Assembly: GCA_963740835.1 (NCBI GenBank)
Contig: CAVUFH010000002.1
Location: forward strand, 496,001-560,000
Reading direction: 5' to 3'
DNA from: CAVUFH01 sp963740835
Lineage (GTDB): Bacteria > Actinomycetota > Acidimicrobiia > IMCC26256 > PALSA-610
DNA: 64,000 bases
The notes beneath the pieces were generated by a model, which had not been told where the DNA came from, did not search any database, and saw only the letters and a program-made list of their open reading frames with translations. The translations under genes were made by a program, and so were the position numbers. Shown here in pieces: positions 25,646 to 32,366 of this stretch. Every line of letters starts with the position of its first letter. The stretch's first letter is position 1.

Positions 25646-26946
25646 ATGCGCGTGTGGTCGACCGAACTCACGGAACATGTCGGCGAACGGGTCCAACTGC
25701 AGGGCTGGCTCCTCAACCACCGCCCGCTCGCGGGGTGGACTTCGCGATTCTCCGCGACGGCAAGGGTGAATGCCAGATCGTCGTGACCGATGAAGCCGAG
25801 CGGGCCGAGCTCGCGAAGTGGTTGGACGAGACCGTGTTCGAAGTCGAAGGCACACCCAAGCTGAACCCGCAGGCACCGGGTGGCGTCGAGCTGGTCGAGC
25901 CGAAGTTCACCCTCGTCCAGGCGACGCCGGAGCCACCGCCGGTCAACCTCCGAGTTCCGGAGCTCAAGGAGCAACTGCCGTACGTCCTCGACCACGCCGC
26001 GGTCTCGCTGCGGCATCCGAAGCGGCGGGCGGTGTTCCGGCTCGGCGCGCTCTCCCTCGCGGGGATGCGGGCCACGCTCGATGCGGCCGGCTTCGTCGAG
26101 ATCCAGACGCCGAAGATCGTCGCGTCCGCCACCGAGACCGGTGCGAACGTCTTTCGCATCGACTACTTCGGCCGCCCTGGGTACCTCGCGCAGAGCCCGC
26201 AGTTCTACAAACAGATGATGGTGGGCGTGTTCGAACGGGTGTACGAGATCGGCCCAGTGTTCCGCGCCGAACCGCACGACACCGTCCGCCACCTCGCGGA
26301 GTACGTGTCACTCGACCTCGAGCTCGGGTTCATCGACGACCACTTCACGGTTATGGCCGTGCTCCGCGACTTGCTCGCGGGCATGGTGGGGATGATGCAG
26401 GAACGCGGGACGCGGGAGCTCGAGCTGCTCGACGTCGCCCTGCCGAACGTCCCCGAGACCATCCCGCACCTCGACTTCGTCGCCGCGCAGGAGCTCATCG
26501 AACGCGAGACCGGGGAGAAGGGCGTGGTCGGCGAGCCCGACCTCGCGCCCGCGCACGAGCGCTTTCTGGGCGAGTGGGCCGTACGCGAGCACGACTCCGA
26601 CTTCCTCTTCATCGTTGGCTACCCGATGTCGAAGCGACCGTTCTACACGCACCCGAACCCGGAACGCCCCGAGTACTCGAACAGTTTCGACCTCCTGTTC
26701 CGCGGGCTCGAGCTGGTCACCGGTGGCCAGCGTCTGCACCGCTACGACGACTACGTCAGGGTGCTCGAAGCCGCAGGCCAGGACCTCGCGCCGTACGAGT
26801 CCTACCTCGAAGCGTTCAAACACGGGATGCCACCGCACGGTGGGTTCGCGATCGGATGGGAGCGGTGGATGGCCCGCCTCGTCGAGGCGAACAACGTGCG
26901 CGAGACGACGCTCTTCCCGCGCGACATCAACCGCATCCAGCCGTGA
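25646..26946 (+). CDS. aspS: aspartate--tRNA ligase, archaeal/non-discriminating type, one frame break
   Basis: About 433 residues: an N-terminal OB anticodon-binding domain (MRVWSTELTEHVGERVQLQG), then the class IIb catalytic domain with motif 2 FRAEPHDTVRHLAEYVSLDLE, the YPMSKRPFYTHP segment near residue 330 and motif 3 GWERWMARL near 405. RPFY and the short insertion-free form mark the archaeal-type AspRS rather than the long bacterial one. These often charge both tRNA-Asp and tRNA-Asn and feed GatCAB. The OB domain and the rest are in adjacent frames; one missing G in the run at 25734-25737 (LA-GVDF) explains it. The start follows a TAGCGT -10 by seven bases. Confidence 0.85.
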
Positions 26947-27719
26947 CCACGTTCGACTTCGCGGGCCAGGTCGTCCTGGTCACGGGTGGGAGTCGCGGCA
27001 TCGGGCGGGGCATCGCCGAACGCTTCGCCGCCGACAGCGCACGCGTCGTGGTCTGCGGGCGCACCGCACCCGAAGCGGGCGCGTTGCCCGCGAACGTCGA
27101 GTTCGTCACCGCTGATGTTCGCGACGCCGACCAGGTCGCCGCGCTCGTCGACGGCATCGCGGAGCGGCACGGGCGCCTCGACGTCCTCGTCAACAACGCC
27201 GGCGGTGCGCCGCCCGCCGATACCGCAACGGTGTCGCCCCGGTTCAGCGCCGGGATCATCGCGCTCAACCTCACTGCGCCGCTCGTGTGCGCGCAGCTGG
27301 CCAACGGCGTGATGCAGCGGCAGGAGCAGGGTGGCAGCATCGTCAACATCGCGAGCGTGAGCGGCATCCGGCCCTCGCCCAACTCGGCCGCGTACGGCGC
27401 GGCCAAGGCCGGCCTCATCAACCTCACGCAGACGCTCGGCGTCGAGTTCGCGCCGAAGGTCCGGGTGAACGCGGTGACCGTGGGCCTCGTGATCACCGAG
27501 CAAGCGCGCCTGTTCTACGGCGACGAAGCGGGTATCGCCGCGGTCGGGGCAACCGTGCCGCTCGGGCGGATGGCCGATCCCGCCGACGTCGCCGACGTGT
27601 GCCTCTTCCTCGCCTCGCCGCTCGCGCGCTACGTCAGCGGCGCCAACATCGTCGTCCACGGCGGCGGCGAACGACCGGCCTACATGGACGCCGCCGAGAA
27701 CACCCAACCCACTGTTTGA
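26943..27719 (+). CDS. short-chain dehydrogenase/reductase
   Basis: A 258-residue classical SDR: LVTGGSRGIGRGI near residue 12, VLVNNAGGAPP near 85, VNIASVSGIRPSPNSAAYGAAKAG near 130-155 with Ser, Tyr and Lys. It resembles SDRs of the steroid regulon, but the substrate is not clear. The GTG start overlaps the aspS stop (GTGA), so it rides on the aspS transcript. The last codons (TQPTV and TGA) lie inside a palindromic repeat element shared with 36427-36491, so the native C-terminus may have been replaced when that element arrived. Confidence 0.87.
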   Translation: MTTFDFAGQVVLVTGGSRGIGRGIAERFAADSARVVVCGRTAPEAGALPANVEFVTADVRDADQVAALVDGIAERHGRLDVLVNNAGGAPPADTATVSPRFSAGIIALNLTAPLVCAQLANGVMQRQEQGGSIVNIASVSGIRPSPNSAAYGAAKAGLINLTQTLGVEFAPKVRVNAVTVGLVITEQARLFYGDEAGIAAVGATVPLGRMADPADVADVCLFLASPLARYVSGANIVVHGGGERPAYMDAAENTQPTV

Positions 27720-27764
27720 ACCAATCCTGTTCGGTGGGGCGCGTTGGGGTGCAAACAGTCGGGG
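27702..27764. repeat. ~63-bp palindromic dispersed element, copy A
   Basis: Inverted arms ACTGTTTG (27711-27718) and CAAACAGT (27752-27759) flank a 33-base centre. Its reverse complement matches copy B at 36427-36491 in four blocks: CCCCGACTGTTTG, CGCGCCCC, GGTTCAAACAG and GGGTTGGG. It covers the stop codon of the SDR gene and lies between two convergent genes, where it may also act as a terminator. Confidence 0.8.
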
Positions 27765-27768
27765 ACGA

Positions 27769-28542
27769 TCAGGGGTGCTGGCTGCTCACGGCCACGACCT
27801 CGCCGGTCATGTAGGACGACAGGTCGCTCGCGAGGAACACGATCACGTTGGCGACTTCCCACGGCTCGGCCGCACGGCCGAACGCCTCTCTGGTGGTGAG
27901 CTCGTCGAGCAGTTCCTCCGTCGTCACGCGCGCGAGGTGGGCGTGCATCGCAAGCGACGGCGCGACCGCGTTGATGCGGACGTTGTGGTGGGCGGCTTCG
28001 AGTGCGGCGCAGCGGGTCAACGCCATCACGCCGGCCTTCGCGGCCGCGTAGTGCGCCTGCGCTTCCTGCGCGCGCCAGCCGACAACCGACGCGTTGTTCA
28101 CGATCACACCACTCGCGCGCGGATACATGTGTTGGAGCGCGGCGCGCGTCATGCGCATCGTGCCGGTGAGCGTCACGTCGAGCACTGCGGACCACTGTTC
28201 GTCGGTCATCTCCGCGAGCGCGGCGGTGCCGCCGAGGCCCGCGTTGTTGACGAGCACGTCGACCGGGCCGAGCTCATCGATGACGCGCGCGAAGCACCGC
28301 TGCACGTCGGCTTCCGACGTGACGTTGGCGACGATGCCGAGCGCGCCCAGCTCCCGGGCCGACTCGTCGAGCCGGCGCGCGTGGATGTCGGTGATCGCGA
28401 CGCGTGCGCCTTCCTCGACGCAGCGCTTCGCCGTTGCGAACCCGATGCCCGTGCCCGCGGCCGCAGTCACCAGGACGGTTTTATCGGCCAGCAAGTTGTG
28501 GCCTTCCGGATAGGGCGGTATCGACGAAGTCGTGTCGGTCAT
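27769..28542 (-). CDS. ipdF: short-chain dehydrogenase, IpdF-like
   Basis: A 257-residue SDR with LVTAAAGTGIGFATAKRC near residue 23, in which the usual TGxxxGIG is TAAAGTGIG. NNAGLGG is near 98 and NNASVVGWRAQEAQAHYAAAKAG near 145-165. The order SDR then FadE30-type dehydrogenase, with ATGA overlap, is that of Rv3559c-Rv3560c in Mycobacterium, where IpdF is an oxidoreductase of the C/D-ring (HIP-CoA) pathway. Gene order plus the modified cofactor motif support the assignment; sequence alone would only say SDR. ATG 28542 is chosen because it overlaps the upstream stop. Confidence 0.8.
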   Translation of the reverse strand: MTDTTSSIPPYPEGHNLLADKTVLVTAAAGTGIGFATAKRCVEEGARVAITDIHARRLDESARELGALGIVANVTSEADVQRCFARVIDELGPVDVLVNNAGLGGTAALAEMTDEQWSAVLDVTLTGTMRMTRAALQHMYPRASGVIVNNASVVGWRAQEAQAHYAAAKAGVMALTRCAALEAAHHNVRINAVAPSLAMHAHLARVTTEELLDELTTREAFGRAAEPWEVANVIVFLASDLSSYMTGEVVAVSSQHP

Positions 28543-29705
28543 CTGGGTTCCCTCGGCAGGCCGAGCGCCTGCTCTCCGATCACATTCTTCTGGATCTCGT
28601 TCGTGCCGCCGTAGATGGTGTCGGCGCGCGAGTACAGGAACAATCGCTGCCAACGGTCGCCGTCAGTACCAGCGGTACCCGGTGCGCCGAGCACGTCGAT
28701 CGCGAGCTCGCCGAGCGCGCGGTGGAAGTTCGCCCAGAACAGTTTGTGGATCGATGTGGCCCGGCTGACCGTTCCGGTCTCCATCATCGGCAGCGTCCGC
28801 AGCGCGTGGTACCGCATGATCCGCAGTGTCGTCCACGCGTCGGCGAGGCGCTGCCGGAACACGGGATCGGAGGCGAGCCCGTTGGTGCGCGCCTGCGCGG
28901 TGATCTCCTGCAGCTCGTTCTCGAAGCCGAGCTGCTGCCCGAGCGTGGATGCACCCCGCTCGAACGCGAGCGTTCCCATTGCGACGCGCCAGCCGCCGTC
29001 GACCTCACCCACGACGTTCTCACTGGCGGTGCGCGCACCGTCGAAGAACGTCTCGTTGAACTCGCTGTGTCCCGTGATCTGGACGATCGGCCGGATCTCG
29101 ATCTCCGGTTGGTCCATCGGCATCAACAGGTAGGAGAGGCCTTGGTGCTTCGGCGCGTCGCGGTTCGTACGGCACAGCACGAAGATCCATTGGGCCCAGT
29201 GCGCGAGCGAGGTCCACACCTTCTGCCCGTGGACGACCCACTCGTCGCCGTCGCGCTCGGCGCGCGTCTGCACGCTCGCGAGATCCGAGCCCGCGTTCGG
29301 CTCGGAGTAGCCCTGGCACCAGATCTCGGTACCGCGCAGGATTCCCGGAAGGAACGCGCGTTTCTGGTCGTCGCGGCCGAAGTGCACGATCGTCGGCCCG
29401 AGGAGGCCCTCGCCGATGATGCCGACGCGGCCCGGACCGCCCGCGCGCGCGTACTCCTCGAAGAAGATCACCTGCTCGACGAGGGTGACGCCGCGCCCTC
29501 CGTACGAGGCCGGCCAACCGAGCCCGATCCATCCGCCACGCCCGAGCTCTTGCTCCCATTCCCACCGCTCGTCGAACATCTCGTGCTCGTCGCCCGGTCC
29601 GCCGCGCCCGCGCACCGTCGCGAACTTTCCGTCGAGCCGATCGACGAGCCACGCGCGAGCGTCGGCGCGGAACCGTTCCTGTTCCGGTGTGAAACGGAGA
29701 TCCAA
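28539..29705 (-). CDS. fadE30: acyl-CoA dehydrogenase, FadE30-like
   Basis: A 388-residue acyl-CoA dehydrogenase: MDLRFTPEQERFRADARAWL, WIGLGWPASYGGRGVTLVEQ near residue 55, WCQGYSEPNAGSDLASVQTR near 120, GQKVWTSLAHWAQ near 150 and YGGTNEIQKNVIGEQALGLPR at the end. FadE30 dehydrogenates a C/D-ring propanoyl-CoA after FadD3 activation, and the adjoining IpdF-like SDR is its usual partner. The TTG start at 29705 lies eight bases after TACCGT, so the operon is probably leaderless. It is divergent from the GNAT gene with only 31 bases between start codons. Confidence 0.85.
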   Translation of the reverse strand: MDLRFTPEQERFRADARAWLVDRLDGKFATVRGRGGPGDEHEMFDERWEWEQELGRGGWIGLGWPASYGGRGVTLVEQVIFFEEYARAGGPGRVGIIGEGLLGPTIVHFGRDDQKRAFLPGILRGTEIWCQGYSEPNAGSDLASVQTRAERDGDEWVVHGQKVWTSLAHWAQWIFVLCRTNRDAPKHQGLSYLLMPMDQPEIEIRPIVQITGHSEFNETFFDGARTASENVVGEVDGGWRVAMGTLAFERGASTLGQQLGFENELQEITAQARTNGLASDPVFRQRLADAWTTLRIMRYHALRTLPMMETGTVSRATSIHKLFWANFHRALGELAIDVLGAPGTAGTDGDRWQRLFLYSRADTIYGGTNEIQKNVIGEQALGLPREPR

Positions 29706-29713
29706 GGCCGCGG

Positions 29714-29730
29714 ACGGTACTCGTTACGAT
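29714..29730. promoter_or_regulatory. back-to-back leaderless promoters
   Basis: On the minus strand TACCGT (29719-29714) ends eight bases before the fadE30 TTG. On the plus strand TACGAT (29725-29730) ends six bases before the GNAT GTG at 29737. Both fit in a 31-base intergenic gap that has no room for a leader or a separate operator. Confidence 0.45.
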
Positions 29731-29736
29731 CCCGGC

Positions 29737-30216
29737 GTGGTCATTCGGGACGCAACCTCCGCAGATGTCGCAGCCATCTCCGGCCTCGCATCGGAGCGCC
29801 GGCGTGTCTACGAGCAGTACGAGCCTCGGTTCTGGCGGATCGCGAAGAACGCCGACGAGATGCACCCAGCGTGGATCGCGTGGCTCGTCGGCGAAGACTC
29901 GGTTGTCTCGCTGGTCGCAGAAGACGGCGATGGCGCGTTCGCCGGATTCGTGATCGCAACGGTCGGCCCGGCACCACCGGTCTACGACCCCGGTGGGCTC
30001 ACCGCGACGATCGACGACTACGCCGTCGTCGGCGACACCTGGGACTCGACCGGGCGCGCGCTGCTCGATGCGGTGACCGAACGTGTTCGCCAACGCGGCG
30101 CCGCGCAAGTCATCGTCGTGTGTGGCCACCGCGACGAAGCCAAACGTTCGGCACTGCAACACGCGGGCCTGTCGCTCGCATCGGAGTGGTACACCGGCCC
30201 GACCGAGGGGGAGTGA
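29737..30216 (+). CDS. GNAT family N-acetyltransferase
   Basis: A 159-residue GNAT-like protein. It starts VVIRDATSADVAAISGLASE, the typical N-terminal strand and helix, has AWIAWLVGEDSVVSLVAEDGD near residue 45, and ends with ALQHAGLSLASEWYTG like motif B. The acetyl-CoA pyrophosphate loop (Q/RxxGxG/A) is poorly conserved, with DSTGRALLDAV in that place, so activity is uncertain. GTG 29737 follows the TACGAT element by six bases. It precedes an SDR with TGATG coupling. Substrate unknown. Confidence 0.75.
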   Translation: MVIRDATSADVAAISGLASERRRVYEQYEPRFWRIAKNADEMHPAWIAWLVGEDSVVSLVAEDGDGAFAGFVIATVGPAPPVYDPGGLTATIDDYAVVGDTWDSTGRALLDAVTERVRQRGAAQVIVVCGHRDEAKRSALQHAGLSLASEWYTGPTEGE

Positions 30217-31017
30217 TGGAGGCGAGTGGAACCGCAGTCGTGACCGGTGCCAGCCGCGGCATCGGCAAGGCGGTGGCGCGAGAACTCGCGCGACGGGGTT
30301 TCGACGTAATCGCGACCATGCGCAACGTGCATGACGGTGACGATCTCGCCGACGTTTCGAACCTGACCGTGGCCGCGCTCGACGTGACCGATCACGCGTC
30401 CATCCGGTTGCCGACGGGCCTGCGCGTGCTCGTGAACAACGCGGGCGTCGAGGACGACAACCTCCCCGTCGAGACGATGCCTTCCGAAGTGTGGCGCAAG
30501 CTCTTCGAGACCAACGTCTTCGGGCTCGTGGAGGTCACCAAGCGCGCGATCCCCCTCCTGCGCGCGGGGGGGAGGCGTCATCTGCAACGTCACCAGCTCG
30601 TCGATCCTCGCACCGGTGCCGTTCCTCGCCGCGTATCGGTCGAGCAAGGCGGCGGTCAGCGCGATCGGCGAATCGCTCCGCGCCGAGCTCGCGCCGTTCG
30701 GGATCCGCGTCGTCGAGATCATGCCCGGGCCGATCGAGACCGACATGCTCGCCGCGTCCGATCGCCCCGCGAAGGCGATCGACCACGAGCCGTATCGCGC
30801 GCTCGCCGAGAAGATGTGGGCCACCCGGCAGGGCATTCGTTCGCTGTATACGCCGGCCGAGGAAGCCGCGCGCCGGATCGCCGACGCGATCCTCGACGAA
30901 GATGGCCCACTGCGGTACGGATGCGACGACATGAGCGAGGGGATGCTCGAAGGCTGGAGCACCGCCGCCTCCGACGAAGCCTGGATGCGGCCGATGCTCG
31001 GTTCGTTCGCGACGTGA
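30216..31017 (+). CDS. short-chain dehydrogenase/reductase, one frame break
   Basis: About 267 residues after correction. The N-terminal half has VVTGASRGIGKAVARELARRG near residue 8 and VLVNNAGVEDDNLP near 70. After a G-run at 30570-30582 the frame changes and homology continues with the Ser/Tyr/Lys region (TSSSILAPVPFLAAYRSSKAA). One extra A after the G-run restores G-G-V-I-C-N-V-T. The compact form with RVVEIMPGPIETDML resembles SDRs of the retinol-dehydrogenase type. It overlaps the GNAT gene by one base (TGATG) and the next VOC gene by four (GTGA). Confidence 0.8.
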
Positions 31018-31496
31018 CGATCACGGGCCTCGCGCATACCGCGCTGCACGTTCCCGATGTCGAAGCGGCGGTCGCGTGGTACCGCGAAGTGCTCGGCCTG
31101 CGTGTGCTCTCGCCGCCCTACCGGATGGAAGGCGCGCGCATTACCGCCGACATGGGCGAGCTTTTGCCACCGCCCGTCGTCGTGCTCGCCGCGATCCTCG
31201 GCACGGCCGACGGCGACGATCGCGTCATCGAAGTCATCGAGTACCCGGGCGCACCCAGGGGCGCGCCCGAACCGCCGTCCGTGCTCGAGCTCGGCTTCAC
31301 CCACGTTGGCCTCGTCTGCGACGACATCGATGCGACACGGGCCCGGCTCGAAGCGCGCGAGGTGCGCTTTCTGACGACCGCAATCGCGGAGGTCGCGGGT
31401 TTGCGCACCACTTGGTTCTGCGACCCCTGGGAGAACGTGTTCATCCTGCTCGAGAAGCGCGTGCGCCCCGACGCGCCGTACTACCGCCAGTACTGA
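31014..31496 (+). CDS. VOC family protein (methylmalonyl-CoA epimerase/glyoxalase-like)
   Basis: A 160-residue VOC protein: GLAHTALHVPDVEAAVAWYREVLGL at residue 5 with the first metal His, VIEVIEYPGAP near 70 with Glu, FTHVGLVCDDIDATRARLEAR near 95 with the second His, and WFCDPWENVFILLEKR near 135 with the final Glu. All four ligands are present, so a metal-dependent activity such as epimerisation or dioxygenation is expected. It is coupled to the SDR gene by GTGA. It is the first of three VOC genes in about 1.3 kb. Confidence 0.85.
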   Translation: MTITGLAHTALHVPDVEAAVAWYREVLGLRVLSPPYRMEGARITADMGELLPPPVVVLAAILGTADGDDRVIEVIEYPGAPRGAPEPPSVLELGFTHVGLVCDDIDATRARLEAREVRFLTTAIAEVAGLRTTWFCDPWENVFILLEKRVRPDAPYYRQY

Positions 31497-31565
31497 TCGG
31501 GTGAATTCCGCGGCCGCGGGTTGTCGCGTGGTGCAGGCACTCGGGAGCGTGCGAGACTCTCGGTG

Positions 31566-31928
31566 ATGGGTACCCGCCCGCCCGTGTGGATCGGCCACGC
31601 CCGGCTGATCGCGAGCGACCTCGCTCGTTCTGCGGACTTCTGGCGCGCCATCGGCATGCGCGAGATCGAGCGCAACGACCAGGTCGTCGTGCTGGAGCTG
31701 CGCGGTGGCACGCACCTGGTGCTCCTGCGCGGTACGCCATCGCGTGACGCAGACGCGCCCTTCGATCTCATGGTCGAAGACCTCGACGCGACGCATGCCG
31801 CGTGGGAACGCCTCGGCCTCGATGTGTCGCCGATCGAACGCGGACGGATCCACTCGTCCTTCGTCCTTCGCGATCCCGACGGCAACAAGGTGCCAGTGAA
31901 CAGCTCGCACGTCGTCGGTGACGTCTGA
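31566..31928 (+). CDS. VOC family protein
   Basis: A 120-residue single VOC module with IGHARLIASDLARSADFWRAIGM at residue 9, VVVLELRGGTHLVLLRG near 40, FDLMVEDLDATHAAWERLGL near 67 and SFVLRDPDGNKVPVNSSH near 95. The small size suggests a dimer. There is no clear RBS. A weak GAGACT element ends seven bases before the ATG. It overlaps the next VOC gene by one base (TGATG). Function unknown. Confidence 0.78.
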   Translation: MGTRPPVWIGHARLIASDLARSADFWRAIGMREIERNDQVVVLELRGGTHLVLLRGTPSRDADAPFDLMVEDLDATHAAWERLGLDVSPIERGRIHSSFVLRDPDGNKVPVNSSHVVGDV

Positions 31929-32320
31929 TGCCAGTAGGGGCGCGTGGACTGCCGGCGGTGCGGTGGACAGGCGTCTGCATCGACTGTGCGGACGCGGAGG
32001 AGTTGGCCACGTTCTACGGTCGGTTGCTCGGGTGGGAGATCACGGACCGGGACGGTGAGGGTTGGATCGCGATGCGCGATCCCGACCGTGGCGTCGGCTT
32101 GCTGTTCCAGGCGGAAGCCGCGTATCGCGCGCCGCGTTGGCCGGAGCGGGCTGACGGCCAGGACAAGATGCTGCACTTCGAGATCCAGGTCGACGACCTC
32201 GACGCCGCCGTTGCCCACGCAGTCGAGCTGGGCGCGCGTATCGCCGATCATCAACCGCAGTCACGGGTGCGCGTGATGCTCGACCCGGCCGGCCACCCGT
32301 TCTGTCTGTACCTCGACTGA
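31928..32320 (+). CDS. VOC family protein
   Basis: A 130-residue VOC protein: VRWTGVCIDCADAEELATFYGRLLG at residue 11, WIAMRDPDRGVGLLFQAE near 45, KMLHFEIQVDDLDAAVAHAVEL near 80, and VMLDPAGHPFCLYLD at the end. This form (ending GHPFCLY) is common in actinobacteria and usually unassigned. One-base overlap with the preceding VOC gene indicates co-translation. The LuxR-family regulator starts 46 bases downstream with its own -10. Confidence 0.82.
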   Translation: MPVGARGLPAVRWTGVCIDCADAEELATFYGRLLGWEITDRDGEGWIAMRDPDRGVGLLFQAEAAYRAPRWPERADGQDKMLHFEIQVDDLDAAVAHAVELGARIADHQPQSRVRVMLDPAGHPFCLYLD

Positions 32321-32352
32321 GCTCTCACGCGCGTCGGCTCCGACGACGCTCG

Positions 32353-32358
32353 TAGAAT
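32353..32358 (+). promoter_or_regulatory. -10-like TAGAAT before GTG 32367
   Basis: TAGAAT ends eight bases before the GTG of the large LuxR-family regulator, which again implies a leaderless transcript separate from the VOC genes upstream. Confidence 0.45.
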
Positions 32359-32366
32359 CCGCGGCC

